A DNA stretch of 16,090 bases, from the NCBI GenBank assembly GCA_010028225.1, contig RGOY01000012.1, positions 1 to 16,090 of the forward strand. The letters are read 5' to 3'. A program made the translations under genes and the position numbers. The notes beneath the pieces were generated by a model. The model saw nothing but the letters and a program-made list of their open reading frames with translations. It was not told where the DNA came from and ran no database searches. Shown one piece after another: positions 7,215-14,510 of the stretch (within the stretch, counting starts at the first letter, position 1; the number at the start of each line of letters is the position of its first letter). Source of the stretch: Actinomycetota bacterium (GTDB lineage Bacteria; Actinomycetota; Actinomycetes; Nanopelagicales; Nanopelagicaceae).

Positions 7215-10175
7215 GTGAGTACACCATTAAGTATTGACGCAGCATCAGCCCTTCTTAAAGAACACTGGAGCCGCGAGGGAATAGTCAGCGCACTCAACGG
7301 TGAACGTGACCTTAACTTCAAAGTTGAGGGGCAGGCGAGCTTCATTTTCAAGGTCTATCAAGATTCAGAAGAGAAGCGAGCACTTCTCACACTGGAGAAC
7401 CGAGCACTCGAGCATCTTCATGCCGGGAAAAACTCGGATAATGGGATTGTTCCGCGCTCTATTTCAAGTATCAGTGGCGAGACACTCGTTTCGACAAATG
7501 GGTTGTTGCTTCGGCTTTTGACTTGGATTGATGGTCCGATGTGGGGTGAGATCGAGTCTCACTCCAGCAAAGATCATCACAACCTTGGTCGCATGATCGC
7601 ACTCATCGATAAATCATTAGCAAATCTCTCGATGAGTGAAGCGGAAGTCTCACTCTCCTCGCGCTCCTTTATCTGGAACATGCTGCAAGCTCCGGCTCTT
7701 CTTGGATGGAGCGACAAAATCCAAGAAGTAGAGGTGCGCCATCTGGTTGAGAAGTTGATTTCCAAAGAAGCCTCTCACTCGCTCAGCGTTTTGACTACCT
7801 TGCCCAGACAACTCATCCATAACGATGCGAATGAATGGAATATCGTCTCTGGAAAGAGTTCTCTTGGACTGATCGATTTTGGCGATCTCATTCACGCTCC
7901 GCGAATCGTTGGTGTCGCAGTTGCATCGGCATATCTAGCTATGCAATCTGAAAACCCTGCGATTGAAATCTGCGATCTACTCCGTGGTTATCACTCGATC
8001 TATCCTCTTACTAGCGAGGAACTCGAGCTTCTCTACGACCTAATGCGAGTGAGAATCGCAACGAGCATCGCCAATGCCGCATTACAAAGTTCGCTCAATC
8101 CAGAGAATTCCTATCTCACGATTAGCCAAGGCCTTGCTCCTAAGGCTCTCATGCGCCTTACTGATTCAGAGCGAAATCTCTGGTTCTATCGATTCCGAAA
8201 TGCCATTGGATTAGAGGGAAATCCCTCCTCGAAGGAGATTCGCTCTTACTTGCTCAATCGTGCAGAACCCAAGGATGTTCTTGGTATCTCTCTCAACTCT
8301 GCCAAGAAAGTTTGGATTGATTGGTCGGTTGATGCTCCCAAAATCCCACGCACCACGAGTGAGGTCGCGAAAGTCCTCGAAGAGAACAGCGCTGATGTTG
8401 GCATAGGAAGATATTGCGAGAATCGAGCGGTCTACGCCTCTGACTCTTTCGATGCCACTGCCCCCAGTGCCCGCACCTTCCATCTCGGCGTTGATCTCTG
8501 GCAAAGTGTTGGCGCGCCGGTGCACGCCCCGCTTGCAGGTGTTATCGAACTCTTCAATGACAATGCCGCGTATCTCGACTACGGCCCTGTCGTCATACTC
8601 CGACATGAAACTGATCAAGGTCACTCCTTCTTTACCCTTTATGGTCATCTCGCAAAGAAATCTCTCGCGCTCTGGCAGGTAGGAAAGAAAGTTGAAGCCG
8701 GAGCATTGATTGGTTGGATGGGAGATGAGAATGAAAATGTCGGATGGCCGCCACATCTTCATTTTCAACTCATCACTGATCTCTGTGGCATGGGTATCGA
8801 TATCTACGGAGTTGCGCCGCGAGATGAAGTCTCACTCTGGCGAAGCATCTCTCCTAATCCAAACTTGATTCTACGCATCGCTGAGGGAACTGATGCCCAT
8901 AGCCGAATCACTGGAGCATCGATTGAAAGGGATCGTGGATCGACAATCTCTAGAAACCTCTCGCTCAACTTCTCTAGGCCCTTGCATATTGTTCGTGGGC
9001 AGGGGGCTTATCTCTACGACGAAAATGGACGAGCATTCCTTGACATGGTCAACAATGTTGCTCATGTCGGCCACTGCCACCCGCGAGTTGTGGAGGCTGG
9101 CGTGCGCCAGATGCAAACACTCAATACCAATACTCGTTTTCTCCATCAAGGGATCACCGAATATGCAAGGTCCCTCATAGCCACACTTCCTGATCCTTTA
9201 AGTGTCATCTTCTTCGTCAACAGCGGCAGTGAGGCAAATGATCTAGCGATTCGTCTGGCAAAGGCTCATACCAAGCGAGATTGCGCGATTGCACTGCGGC
9301 ATGGCTATCACGGTCATACCGATAGCGTTATCGAGATAAGTCCCTACAAATTCCTCGGTAAAGGTGGACTCGGCAAGCCCTCACATATCGCGGTCGCAGA
9401 ACTGCCCGATACCTTCCGTGGTCTCTATCGTGGTGAAGGTGCTACCGCTCGTTATCTGACACAACTCAATGAAGCAATCAGTTCATTGAACGGTGAAGTC
9501 GGCGCATTCTTTGCTGAATCAATCGTCAGCACTGCAGGCCAGATAGTTCTTCCCGATGGCTACCTCGCATCTGCATTTGAAGCGATAAGAAGTTCTGGTG
9601 GCGTCTGCGTTAGTGATGAAGTGCAGATCGGACTGGGACGAGTCGGTGAGCAATTTTGGGGTTTCCAATTACATGGCGTTGTCCCTGACATAGTCACCAT
9701 GGGAAAACCTCTCGGAAATGGGCACCCTCTTGCTGCCGTTGCCACGACACCAGAAATAGCAGCCTCATTCAATAATGGCATGGAGTACTTCAATACTTTC
9801 GGGGGTAATCCGGTAAGTGCAGCTATCGGCCAAGCCGTCTTTGATGTGGTCGAAGATGAGGGATTACAACGAAATGCAGTTCGCGTGGGGAGATACTTAC
9901 AAGATGGCGTCAGGCATCTCGCTAAAGAACAGAGCATCATTGGAGATGTGCGAGGACACGGACTTTTTATAGGTGTGGAGTTGATTCATGATCTTGACAC
10001 CCCTGCGACAAGTGAAGTCGCAGATCTCATGGAATTCGCTCTCACCAAAGGTGTCATGCTCTCGTGCGACGGACCTGCGAATAATGTTCTGAAGATTAAG
10101 CCTCCCATGGTCATCACAGAGAAGGATGTCGACCTCTTCTTAGGGGTATTCGAAGAGTGGTTGGTGAAGAGATGA
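7215..10175 (+). CDS. Three-domain fusion: APH-like kinase, M23 peptidase-like domain, class III PLP phospho-lyase/aminotransferase
   Basis: 986-aa chain. Residues about 1-300 are an aminoglycoside-phosphotransferase-fold small-molecule kinase: HNDANEWN (catalytic D204, N209) and IDFGD (metal-binding D221). Residues about 400-540 are an M23-type zinc domain with intact ligand motifs: HLGVD (H423, D427), YGHL and HLHF (H514, H516). Residues about 575-986 are a class III PLP enzyme: NSGSEAND, SDEVQIG and the PLP lysine K831 in TMGKPLGNG. In animals, hydroxylysine kinase and 5-phosphohydroxylysine phospho-lyase are separate proteins of the first and third folds; fused, they would phosphorylate an amino alcohol and then eliminate phosphate and ammonia to give a semialdehyde. 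Ethanolamine-type substrates are equally possible. There is no signal peptide, so the zinc domain is presumably cytoplasmic. GTG start; GGGG lies 8 nt upstream. Confidence 0.9.
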   Translation: MSTPLSIDAASALLKEHWSREGIVSALNGERDLNFKVEGQASFIFKVYQDSEEKRALLTLENRALEHLHAGKNSDNGIVPRSISSISGETLVSTNGLLLRLLTWIDGPMWGEIESHSSKDHHNLGRMIALIDKSLANLSMSEAEVSLSSRSFIWNMLQAPALLGWSDKIQEVEVRHLVEKLISKEASHSLSVLTTLPRQLIHNDANEWNIVSGKSSLGLIDFGDLIHAPRIVGVAVASAYLAMQSENPAIEICDLLRGYHSIYPLTSEELELLYDLMRVRIATSIANAALQSSLNPENSYLTISQGLAPKALMRLTDSERNLWFYRFRNAIGLEGNPSSKEIRSYLLNRAEPKDVLGISLNSAKKVWIDWSVDAPKIPRTTSEVAKVLEENSADVGIGRYCENRAVYASDSFDATAPSARTFHLGVDLWQSVGAPVHAPLAGVIELFNDNAAYLDYGPVVILRHETDQGHSFFTLYGHLAKKSLALWQVGKKVEAGALIGWMGDENENVGWPPHLHFQLITDLCGMGIDIYGVAPRDEVSLWRSISPNPNLILRIAEGTDAHSRITGASIERDRGSTISRNLSLNFSRPLHIVRGQGAYLYDENGRAFLDMVNNVAHVGHCHPRVVEAGVRQMQTLNTNTRFLHQGITEYARSLIATLPDPLSVIFFVNSGSEANDLAIRLAKAHTKRDCAIALRHGYHGHTDSVIEISPYKFLGKGGLGKPSHIAVAELPDTFRGLYRGEGATARYLTQLNEAISSLNGEVGAFFAESIVSTAGQIVLPDGYLASAFEAIRSSGGVCVSDEVQIGLGRVGEQFWGFQLHGVVPDIVTMGKPLGNGHPLAAVATTPEIAASFNNGMEYFNTFGGNPVSAAIGQAVFDVVEDEGLQRNAVRVGRYLQDGVRHLAKEQSIIGDVRGHGLFIGVELIHDLDTPATSEVADLMEFALTKGVMLSCDGPANNVLKIKPPMVITEKDVDLFLGVFEEWLVKR

Positions 10176-11263
10176 CAAACCCCGCTCTCACCGGAATCAA
10201 GATCGCAGACTTCAGCCGGGTTCTGGCAGGCCCTTATGCCACCATGCTTCTTGCAGATCTTGGTGCGCAGGTGACAAAGGTAGAGCGGCCAGGAAGTGGC
10301 GATGAGACAAGGAGTTGGGGGCCGCCCTTTGATGAGAATGGACGCGCTACTTACTTTCAGTCAGTCAATCGCAATAAGTCGAGCATCTCGTTAGATCTTG
10401 ATAACACCCAAGACTTATCAAGCGCCCGTCAGTTAATTCTTGAAAGTGACATCGTGGTCGAGAACTTTGGCCCAGGAGGAATGAAGCGTTTCGGCCTTGA
10501 TTTCGAAACTCTTTCAAAAGAGAAACCATCACTGATTTACTGCTCGATCACCGGATTTGGCGACAGTGAAAGAGCCAAGTCGCTTCCTGGCTATGACATG
10601 TTGATTCAAGGGATGAGTGGGTTGATGAGCATCACCGGAGAGCCATCAGTTGGCGGTACCAAGGTAGGTGTGGCTCTCATTGATGTGATTGCTGGTCTTC
10701 ATGCGACGACAGGAATCTTGACTGCACTCCACGCAAGGAATGAATCCGGTCTTGGCCAAGAAGTAGAGATCAATCTCTTCAGCTCTGCCCTCTCTGCCTT
10801 GGTTAATCAAAGCGGTGCCTTTGCTGCTGCGGGAGTTGTCGCCAAGGCTCTCGGAAATGATCATCCATCGATCGTGCCCTACGGGGTCTTTCATAGCGCA
10901 GATCGTGATTTCATCATTGCAGTCGGCAATGACCATCAGTTCCAGGCTTTAGAAGATGCCGTCGGCCTTGAAAAGGATGATCGCTTCGCGACAAATCAAT
11001 TACGAGTTAAAAACCGTGAAGAACTTGTTACTCAGCTCAATGAGATCTTCGCCGCAAAGCCCTCTCACTACTGGATTGAGAAACTTTCAGCGGTAAAGAT
11101 CCCAGCGGGACCGATCAATCGCATCGATGAGGCCTTCTCGCTCGCCGATCATCTTGGTCTCAATCCGATCATTGATATCGATGGTGCAAAATCAGTGGCT
11201 AATCCGATTCATCTCTCTAGATCGCCTCTTTCGTATCGACTTCCACCACCAGATCTCAAATAA
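10172..11263 (+). CDS. CaiB/BaiF family (class III) CoA-transferase
   Basis: 363-aa CoA-transferase moving CoA between carboxylic acids through an aspartyl intermediate. Family marks: DFSRVLAGPYATMLLADLGA near the N-terminus, KVERPGSGDETR, NRNKSSISLDL, and GYDMLIQG with the expected catalytic Asp at D142, then NHPS-type segment GNDHPSIVPYG. At 363 residues it is at the short end of the family. The start at 10172 overlaps the fusion-gene stop (ATGA), with GAAGAG just upstream, indicating translational coupling; the longer in-frame start at 10157 is unnecessary. Third gene of the OCD operon. With gcdH in the same window, a succinyl-CoA:glutarate CoA-transferase role is attractive, though the family has many dicarboxylate and hydroxy-acid substrates. 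Confidence 0.88.
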   Translation: MTNPALTGIKIADFSRVLAGPYATMLLADLGAQVTKVERPGSGDETRSWGPPFDENGRATYFQSVNRNKSSISLDLDNTQDLSSARQLILESDIVVENFGPGGMKRFGLDFETLSKEKPSLIYCSITGFGDSERAKSLPGYDMLIQGMSGLMSITGEPSVGGTKVGVALIDVIAGLHATTGILTALHARNESGLGQEVEINLFSSALSALVNQSGAFAAAGVVAKALGNDHPSIVPYGVFHSADRDFIIAVGNDHQFQALEDAVGLEKDDRFATNQLRVKNREELVTQLNEIFAAKPSHYWIEKLSAVKIPAGPINRIDEAFSLADHLGLNPIIDIDGAKSVANPIHLSRSPLSYRLPPPDLK

Positions 11264-11286
11264 GAATTAAAAACTTCTCTCCAGAT

Positions 11287-12196
11287 CTACTTTGCACCTT
11301 GAACGCTCTTGCTTCGCCCTTGCCTGGAGAGGATTGCCCAGGTAACAGCCAAGACAATGCCGATCGAACAGGCTAACGTCAATGGCGGAACGCTCTCACC
11401 CAGAATCAGAACTGACCATCCTAAAGTCATGAAGACTTGTAACTGTTGAACTTGAGAGCCACGAGCAGTCCCCGCATCCTTCAGTCCCCGATACCAAGGA
11501 ATAAATCCGAGATACATTGAAGAAATCCCAAGGACGAGCATTCCAATAGTTGCATGAGTATTAATCGCTCCCCGATCCTCCACTTGAAACCAGAGCCAGA
11601 TTGTCACGGGAACTGTGATGGGCAAAGCCATGATGACAACCCAGGAAATGACTTTCCATCCGGGGTAGATTCGCGTTAACTCTGCGCCCTGAACGTAACA
11701 AAATGATGAGGCAAGAACAGCTCCAACGGTTAGAAGGTCTGCGATCAAATCATTACCATCAAAGGAACTCCGCGATGCGGTGAAAAAGACCAGAATCCCA
11801 GTTCCAACAAGAGAAGCAATCCAGAATTGGTTTGAGACGTTCTCATGTCCACGAAGGACCGCAAAAATCGCCGTTGTCAGCGGCATGATCGAAGCGATGA
11901 CTGCAACAGGAGCAGTCTCCGTTCGAAGTAGAGCCAGTGCAATCAAGATTGGCCATCCAAAGACTGCACCTAGCCATGGTGTAGATAAATTCTTTTCGGT
12001 GATCAGGTGGCGTAATCCGCTCCTTCACTATCTTCAACAAGATCATTGCAAGAAGTGCTGCTATCACTGCCCTACCCGTTGCAGTAAAGAGAGGCGTGAA
12101 TCCTTCGAGAGCCCACCGAGTCATGGGAAGGGAGAGCGAGAAGAGCACGACAGCAAAGAAGGCGAAACCGATTCCTTGCGCTTGGGTCTTATTCAT
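11287..12196 (-). pseudogene. EamA/DMT-superfamily transporter, frameshifted
   Basis: The pieces together give about 300 residues, the normal length of a ten-helix drug/metabolite exporter. The first part starts at ATG 12196 (MNKTQAQGIGFAFFAVVLFS), reads through helices 1-2 (GRAVIAALLAMILL) to about HRKEFIYT, then the frame turns to cysteine-rich nonsense. In the neighbouring frame the protein resumes as PWLGAVFGWPILIALALL, continuing through IASIMPLTTAIFAVLRG, two further helix blocks and the basic tail RQGRSKS to the stop at 11287. The shift lies near 11975-11985 and needs one extra base or a loss of 3n+2. There is no homopolymer at the site. Full-length helices on both sides suggest recent damage or a consensus error. 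Substrate unknown. Converges on the CoA-transferase gene with a 23-nt gap. Confidence 0.82.
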
Positions 12197-12228
12197 TTCT
12201 CTTCGTTTCCAGCCCCAAGTTCTCGCAT
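12193..12228 (-). other. Possible 11-codon leader ORF ahead of the DMT transporter
   Basis: An ATG at 12228 opens MRELGAGNEEK and ends in a TGA that overlaps the transporter's ATG at 12196 (ATGA). TACTCT sits at 12240-12235, 6 nt upstream, a -10-like position for leaderless initiation, but no convincing -35 is present. It may be a coupled leader peptide or chance. Confidence 0.25.
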
Positions 12229-12288
12229 GTTCAAAGAGTACGGCATCAAACTCATCTCACTATGTAACTCATATCCCAACGAAACCGA

Positions 12289-12316
12289 TTGACTTTCGCA
12301 GAGTGCGCAATAACAT
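12289..12316 (+). promoter_or_regulatory. Strong candidate leaderless promoter for the second FAD oxidase operon
   Basis: TTGACT (12289-12294), a 16-nt spacer, TAACAT (12311-12316), then exactly 7 nt to the ATG at 12324. Both hexamers are close to the housekeeping consensus. The predicted transcription start is the A of the ATG, and no Shine-Dalgarno is present, which fits a leaderless mRNA. Confidence 0.62.
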
Positions 12317-12323
12317 TCTGCGA

Positions 12324-13682
12324 ATGCGAGCGGTTGTTATTGGTTCTGGAGTGATTGGATCCTCAATTGCCCTTCAACTCACTCGACGAGGACATGCGGT
12401 CACGGTGATTGATAGAAACCAAGGCCCGGGACTCGGTTCAACAAGCGCCTCAAGTGCTGTAGTGCGATTTAACTATTCAACTTTTGACGCAGTGATGCTT
12501 TCCTGGGAATCGTATTTTCATTGGATCGACTGGAAAGATCTCATTGATGGGACGAACGAGTACAGCAAGAACCCAAACCCAGATTCTCGGCCACATTATG
12601 CAGTGATGGAAGATCGTGGCTATGTGATGCTTGATGTTCCAGTTCTGCCACATGATCGCACCATGAAACTCTTTGACCAAGCAGGAATTCCTTACGAGAT
12701 TTGGGATTCGAAGACTCTTGCAGAGCGAGTTCCTGGAATTGATGTCGGTAAGTACTGGCCGAATAAACCAGTGAAGTCCGACGAATTCTGGCAGGATGCC
12801 AATGGAACTCTTGGTGGAATTTTCAGCAAACATGGCGGCTATGTCACAGATCCTTTGCTTGCCAGCGAGAACTTGGCCTTTGCTGCAAAACGAGAGGGAT
12901 GTGAATTTCTCTACCGCACCGCAGTTGTAGATATCAAAAAGAGCAGTGACGGTCGAGTGAGTGGCGTTGAGATTCAAGATTTTGATCCTGAGAAAAAGAC
13001 TCTTATCAACTCTCCTTCTCGAATCATCGAGACAGATATCGTTGTCAATGTCGCTGGTCCTTGGTCTACTTTGATCAATCGAATGGCAGGAGCGGGAAGT
13101 GATTTCACCGTTGAGTTGAAACCGATGCGCCAAGAGGTGCACCAGATTTCAACCCCGAAGGATCTTCTCCCTGGACCCATCATCGGTGACCTTGACCTTG
13201 GGACTTATCTGCGATCGGCACCAGGCGGAATCACTCTTGTCGGTGGCACAGAGCCAGAGTGTGATCCCATGTACTGGGTAGAACCCGAGAAGGTCGATGA
13301 GGTCAATATGACTCGCACTGTTGAAGTCTTCGAGTCGCAGACTTATCGTTTTGCGCGACGCTTTCCCGCAGCCCAGATTCCCTCATCCCCTACTGGGGTC
13401 GTCGGTGTCTATGACGTCTCATCCGATTGGACACCTATCTACGACAAAACAGATGTTGCCGGTTTCTATGTAGCTATCGGAACAAGTGGCAATCAGTTTA
13501 AGAACGCCCCTGGCGTCGGTTTTATCATGGCCGAGTTAATCGAGAAGGTTGAAAGCGGAGTTGACCACGATAACGATCCTGTCATCTACAACTGCATCAA
13601 AAGTAAGCACTCAATCAATCTTGGTACCTTCTCACGTAAGCGAGAACGCAATGCCGAATCAAGCGGAACTGTGATGGGTTGA
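12324..13682 (+). CDS. FAD-dependent oxidoreductase, DAO family
   Basis: 452-aa flavoenzyme with the FAD motif GSGVIG at residues 7-12, the acidic end of the second strand (VTVIDRN), and GLGSTSASSAVVRFNYST in the flavin-contact region. NVAGPWSTLINRMAG and the C-terminal FYVAIGTSGNQFKNAPGVG complete the family pattern. It is about 65 residues longer than the oxidase at 1222-2385 and clearly a different subfamily, so not a recent duplicate. Likely substrates are secondary or N-substituted amino acids; not resolved here. The start at 12324 is chosen because the protein begins one residue before the FAD strand and a promoter ends 7 nt upstream; the frame is open further upstream but that stretch is antisense to the transporter. 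Ten nt separate it from the LysE gene, so it forms an operon with it. Confidence 0.88.
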   Translation: MRAVVIGSGVIGSSIALQLTRRGHAVTVIDRNQGPGLGSTSASSAVVRFNYSTFDAVMLSWESYFHWIDWKDLIDGTNEYSKNPNPDSRPHYAVMEDRGYVMLDVPVLPHDRTMKLFDQAGIPYEIWDSKTLAERVPGIDVGKYWPNKPVKSDEFWQDANGTLGGIFSKHGGYVTDPLLASENLAFAAKREGCEFLYRTAVVDIKKSSDGRVSGVEIQDFDPEKKTLINSPSRIIETDIVVNVAGPWSTLINRMAGAGSDFTVELKPMRQEVHQISTPKDLLPGPIIGDLDLGTYLRSAPGGITLVGGTEPECDPMYWVEPEKVDEVNMTRTVEVFESQTYRFARRFPAAQIPSSPTGVVGVYDVSSDWTPIYDKTDVAGFYVAIGTSGNQFKNAPGVGFIMAELIEKVESGVDHDNDPVIYNCIKSKHSINLGTFSRKRERNAESSGTVMG

Positions 13683-13692
13683 CGAGAGATAA

Positions 13693-14334
13693 GTGCTGAT
13701 CGAAATTCCCTCTCGCTTCCCTGAATATTTAGTCGCTGCGATCCTTATCATCCTCGCTCCTGGGCCGAGTGTGCTCTTTGCAATCGCTCGCGCCATCTCG
13801 TGGGGACGCGCAGCAGCGATTGCGACGGTGGCAGGTAATGCTCTAGGAATGTTCACCCTCTCGGTTCTTGTCGCATTTGGGCTTGGTCCCATTTTGCAGC
13901 GAAGTGAGATTGCATTCATCTCGGTTCAAGTTCTTGGTGGGCTCTATCTGATTTATCTTGGGATAGAAGCAATAAGGCACTCTCGAGTACAAGCAGCCGA
14001 GATGATCAATCAAGGTGAAGTGAGACCTACCGCGCTTCGATCAGTACGAGATGGATTCTGGGTAGGAGCGCTCAATCCAAAAGGACTTGTCTTCTTTGCG
14101 GCGATACTCCCACAGTTCTTAGATCGTGATGGATCAAATCTCACTTCACAGTTGCTCTTCATGGGGGCGACATTTGCAATCTTGGCATTGATTGGCGATG
14201 GAACATGGGGAGTGCTTGCTGGGACAGTTCGAAACTGGATGGCTAATACTCCGTCTCGCCTTATCGCGATGCGGCGAGCGGGAGGCGTGGTCATGATCCT
14301 CCTTGGGGTTTTCACGCTTATCTCGACGCTCTGA
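13693..14334 (+). CDS. LysE/RhtB-family amino-acid exporter
   Basis: 213-aa inner-membrane exporter. Diagnostic N-terminal segment ILAPGPSVLFAIARAISWGRAAAI (first residues of the family motif), then ATVAGNALGM, VQVLGGLYLIYLGIEAIR, a charged loop, FWVGALNPKGLVFFAAILPQF (the conserved NPKG turn) and two final helices. Five to six transmembrane helices, normal family length. Members export lysine, arginine, homoserine, threonine or other small amino acids and derivatives. Here it would remove the substrate, product or a toxic intermediate of the oxidase encoded 10 nt upstream. It starts with GTG at 13693, with GAGAG just upstream. Confidence 0.9.
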   Translation: MLIEIPSRFPEYLVAAILIILAPGPSVLFAIARAISWGRAAAIATVAGNALGMFTLSVLVAFGLGPILQRSEIAFISVQVLGGLYLIYLGIEAIRHSRVQAAEMINQGEVRPTALRSVRDGFWVGALNPKGLVFFAAILPQFLDRDGSNLTSQLLFMGATFAILALIGDGTWGVLAGTVRNWMANTPSRLIAMRRAGGVVMILLGVFTLISTL

Positions 14335-14498
14335 GTTCATTTTCTGTGCCCCTGAAAGAGCTCTGGAGAGAAATTCCCCTTGAGACCTTTACCAGCATGA
14401 AGCTCGCGGGAGTACTCTTCTAGCCAGAATCAGCTGCATAAATATCGAGGCAATTCACGGTATCTCAGCTGAGGTGAGTCAGACCGATTCCCAGTAGC

Positions 14499-14504
14499 AG
14501 GAGG
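14499..14504 (+). promoter_or_regulatory. Shine-Dalgarno fixing the start of the secreted protein
   Basis: A perfect AGGAGG, 6 nt before the ATG at 14511. This is the strongest ribosome site in the window and chooses 14511 over the out-of-frame ATG at 14507. The rest of the 176-bp gap before it (14335-14498) shows no gene and no clear promoter. Confidence 0.75.
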
Positions 14505-14510
14505 AGATGG

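Noticed and set aside
8211..8768. 185-codon open frame antisense to the fusion gene
   Set aside because: It mirrors the M23 region, which carries intact motifs on the plus strand; no recognisable domain on the minus strand.
10157..10171. Earlier start of the CoA-transferase
   Set aside because: The ATG at 10172 overlaps the upstream stop as ATGA and begins at the usual family N-terminus.
11249..11288. Direct repeat CCAGATCT on both sides of the convergent CoA-transferase/DMT gap
   Set aside because: Only 8 bp, with no mobile element or T-run nearby; likely chance.
12096..12323. N-terminal extension of the second FAD oxidase
   Set aside because: The extra residues precede the FAD strand, resemble no domain and are antisense to the transporter 5' end; a promoter lies inside this stretch.
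12477..13142. 221-codon open frame antisense to the second FAD oxidase
   Set aside because: Its translation has no family pattern and is rich in His, Cys and Arg, while the plus-strand frame is a clean flavoenzyme.
14464..14473. Perfect palindrome CTCAGCTGAG upstream of the secreted protein gene
   Set aside because: Too short to form a stable hairpin and unrelated to a visible promoter; could be an operator but nothing supports it.
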